NCBI RefSeq assembly: GCF_963924675.1
Contig: NC_089227.1
Coordinates: 47,672,080 to 47,736,079 of the forward strand
Source of the DNA: Phocoena phocoena
Taxonomy: Eukaryota; Chordata; Mammalia; Artiodactyla; Phocoenidae
DNA length: 64,000 nt
Direction: 5' to 3'
In this document: in pieces, positions 23,950 to 37,900 of the stretch
How positions within the stretch are numbered: the stretch's first letter is position 1
How the letters are laid out: every line of letters begins with the position of its first letter
Notes under the pieces: model-generated
The model's database searches: none
What the model saw: the letters and a program-made list of their open reading frames with translations, nothing else
Told to the model about the DNA's origin: nothing
Made by a program: the position numbers and the translations under genes

Positions 23950-26720
23950 GTCTCACAGCATATAATTAAAACTACTATTAAAAGAACTCCAAACAGCAGA
24001 ATGAGCCCAACTTGCAGTACTGAGATCAACCATACTTCCCAGGCTTCCAGACTCTACTGGCTAAACAAATCCCATAAACGATCAGGGGTTACCTTAGAAA
24101 TCCAGGTAGCTTTCTCCTTAAGCTTCTTCACTGAGTTTTCCACTTGGTCTAAGGTATTAATCCAGATACAGCAGGAGGTATCAGTGATTGCACAGACTAG
24201 GCATTGGACCACAGGAGGAAATCTAGGGTTCAGGGCGATTCTATCACCCACCACTGGCCAGTGAGTTGAGGTCAACCTGAATGCCTTCCAGGATAGAGGT
24301 GGTGTCATTGATAACATCACCTAAAGTTTGGAACAAATTTTGAACCACCTTATCTAATTAAATGACTCCAAACCTAAGAATAATTGCATATAAATTGCAT
24401 ATAAATAAAAAGTCAGCTATCCCCCAGGAAAGCAACCCCGATTAACTAAGAACAGCCTCACTTCTAATGTCATCTGAGGGCTACATGATCTGATAATTAC
24501 AGTGTTTCTTTTAATACACGAAGGCCTCTTATGACTACCCCTAAGCTTCATGAAAAGTCTCAAGAGTGTGATCAATTGCCACAATTTGTTTCTGTAGTTT
24601 GCCATCCTAAACTTTAATCTGTAATTTTCCAAGTGACAGACCAACAGGCTGTTGACAGCAGCTCAAAAATCAGTAAAAATATCACAAGGTTCATCAAGGG
24701 GAGTACTGGCCAGAGTTATAAGTATGACCTTGAATTCTGCCCAGTGAGCAAAGTGACCATGTTCATTTTGGGGTCTGCATAGCTAGTGCTGAGGTTGGAA
24801 AGCCAAGCAGGTGGAATTGGACAGCTTGGCTGAACCACTGGTGAAAGAAGCCCAGGCATTTAAGGAAACCTCTATGAACCAAAGGCCTCACTGAGCTAGA
24901 GGCCTTGTTTCAGGAGGATAGTTGCAGATAGTTCCCCCCAAATAAAAAGCTGCTACTCGTTCATGTAAATCTAAGATGCTGCTTGGCCAGGCTAGCAGCT
25001 TTCTTGAATCTATCATTTCCATTTGACAAGCAAAGTCTGTTGGGCCCTTCCAACCTTATTCGTCAGTGAGGTCAAGTTGACCCACATCAAACTGAGAATA
25101 TTAGACCAGAGAGTGACAATGCCTCCATGGGTCGAGCATTCAGATTCAGTTTCCATAAGAGCTTAGTAGGAGGTTAATAGCTACCCCATCTCCTCTTTCT
25201 TCGGTTGCTGCATCAGGCATGCAGTGTTGTGTTGAGAAATGGCCTGAGTATTCTGGCAGCCATTAAGTGTTTAAAATAAACTGCGATTTACCCTTCTCTT
25301 CCTGTGATTCTATATTGTTTCTACTGGACCACCTGGAATAAAACAGGGAGAGTCATCTACATATCCTATCACTTCTCTATATGTGGCAATCCTTGAGTGG
25401 GAGAATCACCACTGTCACTAATGGCACAAAAAACTGCAGGCATATAAGAAATCAATTCCACTGCAGATTTAGCAGTGGAAGAATAACAGCTTTACACTGC
25501 ATCTGCCAAAAGGGTCCCATCCACCATTTAAAGGCCTCTCCAGCTTTCCTTCTTGCTTTGGACTCTGCCCAAACCACATCAGTTGAATCTGGATATTCTT
25601 TCTCACTATGGGATCAGGTGAGATGCTGACTGGTGAGCCAGCATCCACAGAACCATAAAGTTTGAGTGCCTCCCCTCCCAGTTTCCCAGTATATTCAAGG
25701 GGTTCATATAGCATTTGATCTCTCTGGAGGACAAAGAGATCTACCTTAGCCTGACCCCTCATCATCTTTCTCCTAAAAGCAGCTGAGGTTAGGGTAGTGA
25801 GAGGGGACATCAAGGGGCACGGAGGCAGGGAGAAGCTCTGTGCCTGTAATAAGGTGCCATAATAATTCATTTCCAATTATTCAGTTGATTTAATCATTCA
25901 ATTTCATGTAATAAGTAATAGTGCATTTTCAGTTTTGAGCAGTGCAGTGGTTAATATGTTTTAACCAAACTTCCAATGTCTGTGGTCCACCTAAAACGCT
26001 ATGCAGGGTGAGTCATCATTACTGATAGAACCAATCTAGCTTCAGGGAGTTTTTGACTCAGAAGCCTTGTCCTTGACTCCTACAGCAGGGACTCTGTTAT
26101 GGAGTCCATCTCAATCTGGAGTCCAGTCATTAAGTGCAGTGTGAACATAAGGGATGGGGACGTTTTTCAAGTGGTAATGCTGACTGCAAGAATTTATCCA
26201 GATTGTTTTGAACAAAATAGTGTCTCATTCTCTGGTGAGTTACTTTTATCAGCATTATAGACCAGTTAGGACCCAAATATTCATCCATGGTTTCCCACAG
26301 GAGTCTGTCAATTTGAAAGAAATCTCCCCGACAGGGCTAATCTTCCCTTATAGCAGTCAAGACCCACTGCAAAAAGCTTCACGACGTTTTACTGTCTGAG
26401 TGAATCTAAAGTTGGCATGATAAACTGCAGGAGGGGTTGAGTCAAAAGGCAGCTCAACTGTTGCTATTTCTCCTTAACTAGCATTATGTTCCTTGTCCCA
26501 TAATCTCCCCAGTGAACCAGCCAAAGTTTTAAGGATTTACCAGGCTTTTGACTATGACAATGACAAATTCCTTCCTTTCATGCTCAGTGTCAGGATGTAT
26601 CCCTGTAACTGCTGTCTGAACAAGGTCAAGACCTTCTTCTAACCCAGAATGGGTCTTCATACTAGTTGATTTTTGTATTACGATTTTTGTGTTGGTATCT
26701 CAAGCCACAATTTCCAAAGA
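23950..26720 (-). pseudogene. Decayed class I endogenous retrovirus, env region
   Basis: Minus-strand reading of 24320-24054 gives a recognisable retroviral envelope transmembrane-subunit segment. It has a CX6CC motif (24194-24168) followed by a heptad-like helix and a DRLWDLF-type stretch before the membrane anchor. Upstream, 25876-25469 and parts of 26000-26700 look like surface-subunit remnants, with many stops and frameshifts in all frames. The gene is not functional. I did not find flanking LTRs, gag or pol with confidence, so the boundaries are approximate. CX6CC is typical of gamma-type envelopes, which supports a class I element. Confidence 0.6.
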
Positions 26721-28439
26721 GTGATAAGAGAGCCAGAGGATTCCTGAACATGCAGCCATGTCAGTAGAGACACCCAGACATGCCTGGTAACCTGCATCTT
26801 TCATAACAGGCAGTAAGTATTACTGTCCTTGCTCGAGAGGGAAAGTCTACCTGTATCTTCCAAGACTGTTATCCATATAAACATTTGAACAGATAGTCTA
26901 GAACAAAGGGCAGTCAATGCCTCAGAAATGTTAGAGCCTTGGAGAGAACTGTTTCCTGATATTTTTTTTTTACTTATCAGAGTCTTCTGGTGTTGACATT
27001 TTACCCGCTCAAATGAAGCACAGAAACCTGATTTCCCTTTGCCCCAATTATTATTTAATGGAAAAAATGTCTAGAAAGTCAGCTGATTTTTAAAGTCCCT
27101 ACAATATTATTCAGTTTACCTTTTCAAAGACTTTCCAACCATTATTCCTTTCTATATACTCAGCTCTGCAGGTAAACTGGTCTTTTTATTTCTTGAGCAC
27201 ACCTAATATTGGCCCAGCTTCTTAGTTACAGAAAACAAATAAACAATAACAAAAAACAACTTCTTGCAAATAAAAATTGAAACCACAAATCTCAAATTCA
27301 TGCTTTTACTTTTGTATGTCCTTTGTTGTGATGATTCTTTTATACTATGGTTATCTGGCCTTTTGACAGATTGCCTTGAAAATGATTTAAATTCTTTACC
27401 ATATATATTTATTGTTTCCACAGCAAAATAGCAAGCTTCTTGGGAGTATAAACTATATTTTTCTATGACTCAATATTCCTAATTCAATTCCTCTTAATAA
27501 ATGATAGCTACTTACTAAGACATGAATGCCATTGTCTTTAAATCTCTGATAAATATATTCTATATGAGGAGGGAACCAGTGATCCCTATTTTTCCCACTG
27601 AGATCCAGAACTAAACAGTCAATAGACCAAAGTAGACCTCTGTATTCAAATGTCACATTGCAATTTCAAATTGGCAGCCTTCCTTGAGTTTCATTTTACT
27701 TGCCAAGGAAACAATGAAGCACTTATTCTGATGCCAGCAGGACTGTGGGAAGAGACTAAGAGATTTGTATTTCCCTAAATCTTTAATCTGCAGAAGAGAA
27801 CAACTGCACTGACCAAGTGGCACATGTTATTATTATCTTAATAATTCTTTAATCTTACAACGAACTGAATCTTGGAAAATATGGTGTATTCATATAAAAA
27901 TTGACTCATATGATTGCAAAAATGCTGATTATCACATAGAACCAGAAGTTACAGCTACAGAATTTATAGTAAACAAAAAAGTAAAACCAACAAAAATATT
28001 ATTGATGGTATTTCTATGGATTATCTACAGATTAATAATAAATATAATCTCAAACTTATAATTTCCTATGAGGGAGAATAATTTTACTCCTTTCCTCATT
28101 ATGGCTATCTGGTGGTTTGTGGAAGCAATTTCTTCTTGAGAAGTGTCTGCAATACCAGGACTCAAAAGTCTTTACATCAGTTTTCCTGGCATCTTTAAAC
28201 TGGACAACTCCAGCTCTGATTGCATCTAACCCTTCCCACAAACTCCCATTACCCTAGGCTATTTACAATGCATATTCTGTTCCAGCAGGTGTGAGGCTGA
28301 GTGGAGAAATCTGCGATCTTAAAGAAATACTATGAGAGTCCCACTTTAAGACACAGAGTCTCAAGTCATTTTATAGGTCCTTGGAGAGCAGGAATCATGT
28401 CATATTCACTTTATATCCACATAACTATTCAACATAAGC
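26721..28439. other. Intronic stretch, nothing recognised
   Basis: AT-rich sequence; the only hints are a weak L2-like phrase near 28370. No exon or tandem repeat. Confidence 0.4.
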
Positions 28440-29640
28440 AATTGGACATGCCAGATTTTAGTTTTCTTCATTAAATATTGAGTTGACACAAAGAGTATTT
28501 ATGAAATATACAAAAAGGATAATGAATAATGATGTAACCACCACCAATTAACTAACAACTTAAGAAAAGGAGCAGTACCACTACATTTCAATTATAATCC
28601 TCTCTGTGTGCCTCCCTGATTCTATTTTACTCGCCTGCCCTTCGGAATAATTCTGCTGAATTTTATTATTCTTGTTGTTCTTTAGTTTTACTATATTTTT
28701 TTAATGACTAAACAATGTATCATTAATTTTTACATGATTTTAAACTTCATATAAATGGAATCATGTATTCTTCTGTGCCTTTCTCCTTTTAATGGTATGC
28801 TTCTGAAATTCCTCTGACTGTTGTGCACTGCAAAAACAACTTCTGTGTATCATTCCACTGAATGAATATACTACAGTATATTTACCCATTCTCTTCTTCA
28901 TAGAAATGTCAGTTGTATCCAATTCTTTTCTATTACAAGAATGATAATTACACATGTCTTACACTTCATGAATTTAAGAATTTTACTAAGGTGTTTAGTA
29001 AGAAATATAACTGTTGAGTCAACTTTACTAGATAATGCCAAATTGTTTTTCAAAGTGAATGGGCCTATTTATACTCCTATTGCAGAGAATAAGAGCTCCT
29101 TTTACTCCATATCCCCACCAAAACTTAAAATATCCGATTTAAATCAATTTAGTAGGTAGGAAATAGTATTTCATTTTGGTTTTTAACGTTTACATTTTGA
29201 TTCCTAATATGTTTGGGCATCTTTTCATGTATTCGTTGGCCACTGAGATTTCTTCTGCTACGATATGACTATTCAAGCCAATAGCCCATAAGCAGTCTTT
29301 CCCACTGGCTCATGGAGGACTTTTTAGATAATTCTCTTTCAGTTATTTAGTTTTCAAATATTTTCTTCCAGCTTCTGGTATGTCTTGTTGCTTTCACAAA
29401 GGCATTCTTTTGATGAATAAAAGTTCTTAATCTTAATGTCAATTTTCTCAATTGTTTCCTTTATGGATTTGCTTTTCTTAAGTGTTCCTTAACGTAATGA
29501 ACCATTTCTTACACTGAAGTCTTAAAGATATTCTTGTACAGTCTTCTAAATTTTTTAGTTTTGCTTTTCACATTTGAGTAGTTAATCTACCTGGAATGTA
29601 GCCCATGGGGCTCTAGCTTTACGATGGAGTTCTTCAATTA
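28440..29640 (-). mobile_element. Old L1-type ORF2 and 3' end remnant
   Basis: Antisense L1 phrases include GCCAAATTGTTTTTCAAAGT, GATGAATAAAAGTTCTTAAT and TTATGGATTTGCTTTTC. It is highly diverged and not coding. Confidence 0.6.
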
Positions 29641-29649
29641 GAATTCCAC

Positions 29650-30130
29650 TTTGGGTGGGCCGTGGGCTTTTTCCATTGTAACCCAAAGCAACACCAATTA
29701 CAGTATAATCATAATATAGAGAACACTTAGGATAAGTATGACATTATGGTAGAGATATGAAAGAAGCCAGACATTAAAAAGTATGTACTTTATGATTCCA
29801 TTCAAATGACATTCTAGGATTGACAAAATTATAGTGTCAGAAAGCAGACTGAATGCTTTTTTGGGGCTGAGAGTGACTGCAAAGTTCTATAAGGGAACTA
29901 TTTGAGGTGATGAAAATGTTCTGTATATTTATTGTGGTGGTGGTTATTCATCACACTGTTAACCTAAACACATTTGAAATTGGTGCATTTTATTGTATAT
30001 AAATTATTCTTCATTAATGTTGATTTTAATATGTGAAATATGGATATACAGTAATAAAAATTATCAAATTACACACTTAAGATCTGCACATTTTGTTCTC
30101 TGTCAATAAAATAATTTTCAAAAACCCCTT
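29650..30130 (+). mobile_element. Old L1-type 3' fragment
   Basis: AAAGAAGCCAGACATTAAAA, TTATGATTCCATTCAAATGA and ACATTTGAAATTGGTGCATT follow the order of an old L1 3' end, opposite in orientation to its left neighbour. Confidence 0.6.
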
Positions 30131-30919
30131 TAAAAACCAGAATTCCAGAAATCAATTAAGAGTTTTTACCACCACCCTTACTAGCATCAGTATCAGTTTA
30201 AAGTAAATGGAGCCCTTATCAGACCAGGTAAACCTCCACAGTAAGGCATCTTTAGGACGTCAGTCCTTGGTCAGGTCACCATTTAGTTTTTCCTGCTGAT
30301 GAAAATGTATTTCTATGATTGAAGCCTATTTCTAAGTTAATACAATGGGCAGGAGAAGATGGTTATCTATGCAGTATTGATCTTGGCATCATTTAGGACA
30401 TTTCAACTATTCTATTTCTACCACATGTTTATTCATTTATGACTAAAAAGTCATGTCAATGTGAGTCACCAGGTTGCCATTTCTAAGGTCCTAAAGGTTT
30501 TCAAGGAATGAAATAAGCATATTTATTTTTTTGGTTTTACATGCAGAAGATTTTGGTGCAGTGTGACAGAAATCGGGTCTTCTTGTAAATTCATGGTCTC
30601 TCAAAACAATTAAAATGTGGTAGCAAAAGCCCACAGAACGTTGCTAAACCCCAAAGTGCCAAAGACAAGTACAGCTTATTCCTTCAGCCCTTTCCCTGTC
30701 TTCACTCTCTAGTCTAACTAGGTTTGACATTTCTTTTATCTCTGTATTGTATGCCATTCTTCCTTCACTATTTCAGATTATGTTCCTAACTAAATTTCAT
30801 TCTCCTCATTTAACTCTACTCTCCACTTTTCATCTTAATATCCTTTGGGTGATTCAAGTCAGTTCAATTTCTTGGCTTCCTCTAATCTGCCCAGTGCTGT
30901 GCTCACCACTGTATGTATT
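30131..30919. other. Intronic stretch, nothing recognised
   Basis: No repeat or exon seen before the SINE duplication at 30920. Confidence 0.4.
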
Positions 30920-30934
30920 AAAAATCAACCAGCT

Positions 30935-31148
30935 GGGCTTCCCTGGTGGCACAGTGGTTAAGAGTCCGCCTGCCGATGCAGGGGACACGGGTTCGTGCCC
31001 CGGTCCGGGAAGATCCCACATGCTGCGGAGTGGCTGGGCCCGTCAGCCATGGCCGCTGAGCCTGCGCGTCTGGAGCCTGTGCTCCGCAACGGGAGAGGCC
31101 ATAACAGTGAGAGGCCCGCGTACCGCAAAAAAAAAAAAAAAAAAAAAA
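30935..31148 (+). mobile_element. CHR-2 SINE
   Basis: Full-length copy with a long uninterrupted A tail (about 28 bases including the duplication start). The perfect 15-bp duplication AAAAATCAACCAGCT lies at 30920 and 31149. The intact long tail suggests it is among the youngest here. Confidence 0.97.
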
Positions 31149-31224
31149 AAAAATCAACCAGCTATCGAGACCTGTCATTGAAGACATTACAAGCTTATGG
31201 GTAAAAAATGATAGAGAGCGATAC

Positions 31225-31450
31225 ACAAGGTGCTACTGACTCAGTTAAGAAAGGGCCCTCAGCCCAGCTGAGAGAACCCAGGAAAGCTTTTTGGAGGAGA
31301 CAGATGAAATATAAACAGAGACCTGAACGGTGAACAGGATTAGTGGGCACAAAAGAGCAACAAAGACTGTATGGAATGACATTCAAGGTAAAGAAAACAG
31401 GAGGAGCAAAGGCATGGGAAACCACAGGATCCTTATGGCCCACTGGAAAG
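31225..31450. repeat. L2-like fragment
   Basis: GAAAGCTTTTTGGAGGAGAC and GGAGCAAAGGCATGGGAAAC resemble the L2 3' region found widely in mammals. Confidence 0.45.
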
Positions 31451-34400
31451 TTAGTCAGTTTCCCAAGCTAATAAGGCCCATCTCTCACTAGGCATTTTAG
31501 CATTTTAGAGCTTTTTGGTAAAAAATTATATTCAATTTATAAATGCTTTTAAAGTTGGAAAAAATGCTGTCATTTGTGTTTGTTTCTGTGACATTTCTGT
31601 AACACTGCAAACTCTGTGGTTCATCACTGAATTGTTCTAGCATGGTTTCTAGAAAGTACAAAGTCTATAATCTCAGAGGAATTTAATGGCTTAGAAGTAC
31701 TCGATAAAGTGTATCTGATATTTCATATTTGGCTCATGAATTAATATGACAATGTGGTAGTTGGAAAGAAAGTAAGAAAACATATTCAAATCACTTGAAT
31801 TATGATAAACAAAATAAAACTAAAAAAATGAGCTACAAACAGATGGCATTATTTAGGCAAAGGTTTCTATTCTAACTTCTAATTTCCCTTTACAATGCAC
31901 ATCTTCCTGTCTCTGCTCCATGTTATAAATAATAATATTTCTATACACAAAGAATATTTCTAGAGAGGACCTTTCAAGTAGAGGAAGATGTCCGCCTCCT
32001 GGGGATAGTGCATTTATGTGGGTGTATATGTGCATGTGCACACATGCATGTGTACACTGCTTAGGTAAGACCAAGAATGGATACAGTCTTTAACTGAGTG
32101 TCTTCCAAGCACCTTATGATTCTGGGTTTCAATTACAATGACCACTACTATAGATTTGGGGATCACAAACCAAAGGACATAATTAAATTAAATAATTTTA
32201 AAGGTCCAGTCAAACTGGAGTCTGTAAACAAGCTGTTTTCCTTGTTTTGTACTTCTTCTATTCTTCTGGCTCATCTAATCACCATAAAGCAATCTCCCTT
32301 TTAAATATACCTGACTTTCCATTTCTAAGTTATTCTGTCACTGTTACTGGCAGCTAAAGATAGTGAGAATTAGTTTATGATTTAAAGTGTAAAATCTTTT
32401 TACACATTTTAGTATGCCTACCATATAAACTGTGCAAACAAGTACTATTATAATTTAAATATATATACATTTCGTTTTTTGAAAAATTAAGAACTTTGTA
32501 TCAAACGATCCTTTTCTAAAAAAATAATCACTGGATTTAAAGACAATATAAGTCACCGTGTATGTTATATTTTATGAACATCATACAGCTCTGTTGTTGG
32601 ATATCTTTTTCTTCCCTTTAATATAAATCACAAAATATTTAAAATGTTAGGAGTTTAAAACACCCATGGTTAAATATTAGGAAGTGAGCCCAAATTGCAG
32701 AAACTGTGCCTAAAGTACGTGCTATGTTTCAGAGTTAATTATTTTTCAATTGGTTATTTTCAAACTATTATTCAACATACAAAACACATGGCTCTAGAGA
32801 AGTTCTTCCAAGCACAGAGCTAGTTAATAAGACACATAGAATATTTAACTTCACACATGAAAGCAGGAAGGTACAGATAAGCATTATTTTCCACCAAAAA
32901 ACAAACCTTAAGGAAATAGTTGTTATTGTTATTGCAGTTGCCAGACACTCCTTGCAATTCAGCCACAGTGTTCTAAAATGGTTGACAACAAAAATTAAAA
33001 AAGGCTTTTTCCCCCACTAGAGAGAACAGCCTAATGAGAGAAAAAACACTGAAGTTCCAGTGCTTGCTGTAACATGAACTTTCAAGAACTAATACCCCTA
33101 ACGCTTAGTTCCTTAGCCCTATACACACAGCATAAAGCCAGTTCACATTACTAAAAGGCCATCCATAATAACTGCAGTCTCTTGTTCACACGACACCAGC
33201 TGCTTCCAGACAGGGACAGCAAACAGCATGAGTCAAGTTTAATGTTATCCCTTTAATGCTTTTCACATAAAAATTACATTGTTGTAAACCTTTAACACAT
33301 GCAAACCATAGCTTCCATTGTATTTCTGCCTCTAATTATTATATATTAACACAAGCAATAAAAATGCATATCCATGTAGGCAGTTGCTCTAAATGGTATT
33401 TAATACTTTAAAAGATTCTAAAAAAATAATGTTGTCATGATACAGTTGTTAATAATTTCTAGTAATAAAAACAAATTACGAAAAAAAGATTAAGTTATAT
33501 TTTAAGAGAAGGAGGCTTGGTTTCTGGAGTGATGATTAATCTTGCTTTGAACTACTACACAAAGCGGCTTTGAAATGCCATATATACTCTAAGACTTTAA
33601 AGTGTAATAAATATTATATTTAAAGAAGCAAGACCAAAATAATCATATAATTTAAAAAGTGTATGTAAAATAATTCATTTTAATGTGAATGACCATTATA
33701 TACTTTCTAATTTAAAAAAGTGGTACAGTACCAGTTCATACTTCATTTCCAGTCTGAGCCCACAGTGTTTCACATTGCATATTGCTCTTTGATAGAAACA
33801 GATACCCAAAATATACATACATGACCTACGCTACACAAAACATATACCAGAATTACGTCACCTCACCATTAAAAGGTAAACATTCGTAACTGTGGCGTAT
33901 GAATGGAAATTAAACTTGTTATTGAAAATAAAATCTAGTTGAAAAATTTACCATACCCCCAGAATTTCGTGGGATAGTGCTGACTGTCTGAGGGGTTTAC
34001 TGAAATCCTCCATGGTTACCTTTCAGATTGTTTAAAAAAAAAAAAAAAGGAAAGAAAGAAAGAAAAAGAAATGAACAATAATTCTATAAATCCAGAAGTA
34101 CAATCACCCAATCACAGATATATTCAGATCTACGTTTAAAATTTTTCAGTGGTTCAGATTTATACCTCCCTCTTCTTTATAGGATCCTCCCTTTTATTTT
34201 TCAGCCTTTAGGCAGAGCTATTTTAACTTTTTTTAAAAATCATAATGTTTAACAGAGAATGAACAGAAACAGGAGTGCAATTCTAACTGAACTGGGTGTT
34301 TGCTTATTTTAAACTCTATTCTAGTTTAAATATTTGAAGGAAAAAACCCCAGAAAATTCAGAAATTTAAATGAAGTTTGGGAATTATCTATATATTTTAA

Positions 34401-35699
34401 ATTCTACTGGAGTATGATTTATAATTTCTTAAAACATTAAAACAGATATATGTAAGCACACACAATACATAGTAAGGTATTCTTAATCCTAAATATGGTT
34501 CTGATAAGATGCCCACTGAACTTTTACAATTTCAGGATATATTTCTCACATGTTTTCCCTGTAGGCAGTTCAAGCAAGCAACTCCCCTCTGTCAATGTGA
34601 CAGGTTCCAAGTTAGAATCAACCTTGGATTATTTGACCAAAACCAGAGCTATCTATTCTTCAGCAGACAAAGCTGATCTAAGTGCTGGCTCTGGAAATTA
34701 GTTGGATGAACATGGCTGTTCTGCATTTAATTAGAGGTTTTCCTGGCTGGCCCAGGGAATGTCACAGGGGATATTATCAAATAAAAACGATTCTAACTTT
34801 GAAATCATAGGATGATTCTATAAATGAGAAGAAAAACAAGAAACCAAGTGATTGATTACACAACTCAGGGTTAACAAAGATATGTAAATCAAGAAATTGT
34901 TCAATTACATATAAAATTAAATCAATTATTCAAGGACCATTTACTCACTGGATAACAAATATTGGTTCTTCTCATTTCCATTATGTCTCTTACTTTTCAT
35001 TAACACAGAGAGAGAATAAATAAAAAATAAGGACATAACACTCAGGTCAATCAATTTAACAATATCTGGTTAAATTGTAACCAGATAGTAAAAAATTAGT
35101 AAAAAATGAATTTCATCAAGTAAATAAATTAACATGTGTACACAAAAGTAGATTTTTACTATTTGCAGGGTGTTCATCTCTCCGATGCACAGAAAATTAA
35201 TGGTAGGTTTTAGTTGGGCATGCTTTGGTGAGGCAGTGTGTAACACACAAGAAAGGGAAAAAGGTACCTCAGAGAGGAACAGGAGAGAGAAACAATGGGA
35301 AAGGGTTCCTTGACCTTTTCAATAAAGTGAAGGTTACTTGGAGTAGCATAATAGCAAGCACCTGCTTTCTATTTCTACAACTTACAGACAGAAGAAAAAG
35401 TTTAACCTAAAGCTAAACTCTGTTTTTTTTGTAAAATAGTTGTATACTTAGCTATTCTTCCCTTTAAGCCCTATCTTCATAGGCTACTTCTGAATTAAGT
35501 ATTTACCTATAGTAAAATAATTCTGCAAGTCTTCAATCCCCCTATTATTAGAAATATAGAACAAAGAATTACAGAACCTAAGTATTACAAGAAACTCCAT
35601 AAGCCAAAACAGGAATCTTCCTTCCAGCATCTCTTGTTCCCCAGTTACTCTGTGTGTGCCTCAAAACAGACAGACCCATCAGTCTACTCCATTCAAAAT
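31451..35699. other. Large repeat-poor intronic stretch
   Basis: About 4.2 kb without a recognisable SINE or L1. A run of alternating purine and pyrimidine bases lies near 32020-32056 (GTATATGTGCATGTGCACAC), and a short A-rich simple repeat near 34031-34070. No exon was recognised. The low repeat content is unusual for this window. Confidence 0.5.
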
Positions 35700-35925
35700 T
35701 AGCAGTGTGTTGCAAAGAGTCCAGGCCTTGGAGCCAGGAAGACCCTGTTCCCATCCTAAATCTGGCAACTACTAGCTATACCACTGGAAAAAGCCTCAAT
35801 TACTACGTTTTTAGAAAAAAAAAAAAATAGATTCTTCTGCTTGCTGTAAAGATTACATGAAACCATGTAGGAAAGGCACCTGGCCTAGTGCCTGGCACTG
35901 AATATTTATTTACCCTCCTTGCCCC
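35700..35925 (+). repeat. MIR SINE fragment
   Basis: TCCAGGCCTTGGAGCCAGGA, GCAACTACTAGCTATACCAC and GGCACCTGGCCTAGTGCCTG follow the order of MIR from the B-box side to the tail. An A-run interrupts the core. Confidence 0.65.
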
Positions 35926-37900
35926 TGAGAATATCTGCTCAGGTGACAATCAACTAACTCTGCTCTCCTTATAAAAACAGGCAAACAAACAAACAAAATC
36001 CATATGATGTACTCCTAAGTATAAATGTTGAATGATAAATATTCCTTTTGCATTTAGTCAAATTTTTAAATTAGAGAAAATCTGATATTAAAAAAAAGCT
36101 TTAGCTGCTTAAGTTGAAAACCTTGGGGGATGAATGTGATCATTTCCTCAAAATAACTGGAGGAAGTATGTAGTAAATGATCTAGAAATTTCAGTTGGGA
36201 AGCCTCAATTAAAGAACTATCTTATTTTCCCTCTGTCCTTGCTACACCTGATGCTTCATTTCACAGGCTCATGGAATATTAGAAACTGGAAGGAATTTAG
36301 AGATTTAGCCCAATACCTGTACTTTAAAGCAAAGACAGCTGAGGTCCACAGAGACTGAAAAATTTGGCTTCCTCACCTTCCACCACTTGATGTCACCCGT
36401 ACTCCCCTGAACCTCAGATCCAAATTCTTTCTAACAGAGTGAGCAGGTAAAAGCCAAACCTGCCGAGAATGATTCTACAATCCTAATTCAGGCTTGAAGC
36501 CAAAGCAAATCAGTGTCTCTGATAAAACACAAAACTGAAAACTAGGGAAGATGAAAGCTCAAATATTTGAGGAAATCCCTTTTTTAGTTTCGAAATCCCA
36601 GATAACATTTTCATATATAATATCTTAATATAGTACAAAAACAAAAAAAACCTTGCCCTTTAAAGTGAATTCTGAAAGTGAAAAACTAAATCAACTAAAT
36701 AGAATTCTAAGAAACTAATTCACTCAAGTGAAGAATTTCTAATGTTTACTCTTAGATTAACAATTAACTGAAGCACCATCTTAAAATTTTCTACTATAAT
36801 AAAGAGAGAATACATCCTCACTATACTACAAACAGATAAAAAATTAAGATACATTTGGGTTAGAACACTCCAGACTAAAAATACATGAAAAATATTTGAA
36901 TGTCTCTTTATTGGTCTTCACTAGGTCCTGGCTAGAAACCAAGAAAAGTTCTGGAAAAAGAATATATTCAGATGAGCAGAGGTTGAACATATGAAGTTAC
37001 ACCATCCTTATTTATATCAGCTGGTATGAAGAAGAGTATTTGTTTTACCTGAATATTTACTATGTTTATGAGGTATGAAATACTGCAACTAAATTGTTGA
37101 TGGATCCTTTGACATGCCAATGTGAAACATATGCATGTTTAAACATGTTTATAATAAAGTATGTTGTCCCATTTTATCAATGTACATTTGGCATTTACAT
37201 TAGAAATAGACCAGCATCTGTATTATATTACAACACACAAGGGTTCCATAGAGAAGTTTTCACTTGGGGGTTAGCTTCTATTCATTTGCTTGATCTCCTG
37301 CAGAGAGCAGGATGCAAAATTATTCCAGTATGTATCTACTCTACGGAATATGTGCTGGTGGAAAAGCTTTGTTCTGCATTATGTTAGCACAAATCATAGT
37401 GAGCAGATCCAAAGAACTTTCTCTTCCTGGGGGGGAAAAAACCTGAAAACACTCGGCAATTTTCAGTACTTCTCTGTGTATGTTTGTGTATATATATGTG
37501 CCTTTTCACTCAGAATGTTTACCGATTTAGAAAATTTAGAAAAAATTGAAAAAATATAAACCAAAGAGAGAAAATCACCTAATTCCAACAAAAAGATAGC
37601 TACTATTCACATTTTGGTATTCTTACCCTTTTTTGTTTCAGTGAATTTATCTTAATACTGTGGTAAAAGAGGACTTATTTGATCTAGAAGTCTTCATACT
37701 GTAAATATGATACCATTACTTGACTGATAAGCTAATAACACACGCAAGTAATATTTCCTTTCTGTGAGCTGAATGTTGACACGTTCTCCTTGAGAAACTG
37801 CAAAGACCTGTCATACTGTTATACGGTAAAGAGAGGTTTATCAAGTAGGGATGTAGTAAGAAGAAATGAAGGAAAAAGAACGTTTGCAAATGCAACTTAC
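35926..37900. other. Intronic stretch, nothing recognised
   Basis: AT-rich, no clear repeat apart from (AAAC)n at 35980-35998. It ends at the donor of the exon at 37901. Confidence 0.45.

Larger units (their letters stand above)
13938..37900 (-). other. PPP1R9A: PPP1R9A intron (complete, about 24.0 kb)
   Basis: This is the interval between two confirmed exons, with GT and AG ends on the minus strand. It holds CHR-1 and CHR-2 SINEs, MIR fragments, L1 pieces, an LTR-like repeat and retroviral env remnants, listed separately. I recognised no further neurabin exon on the minus strand and no independent gene on the plus strand. Confidence 0.93.

Noticed and set aside
25469..25876. 135-codon minus-strand frame as a possible captured env gene
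   Set aside because: The frame ends quickly, neighbouring parts are in other frames with many stops, and no start, signal peptide or membrane anchor connects to it. It is a fossil fragment.
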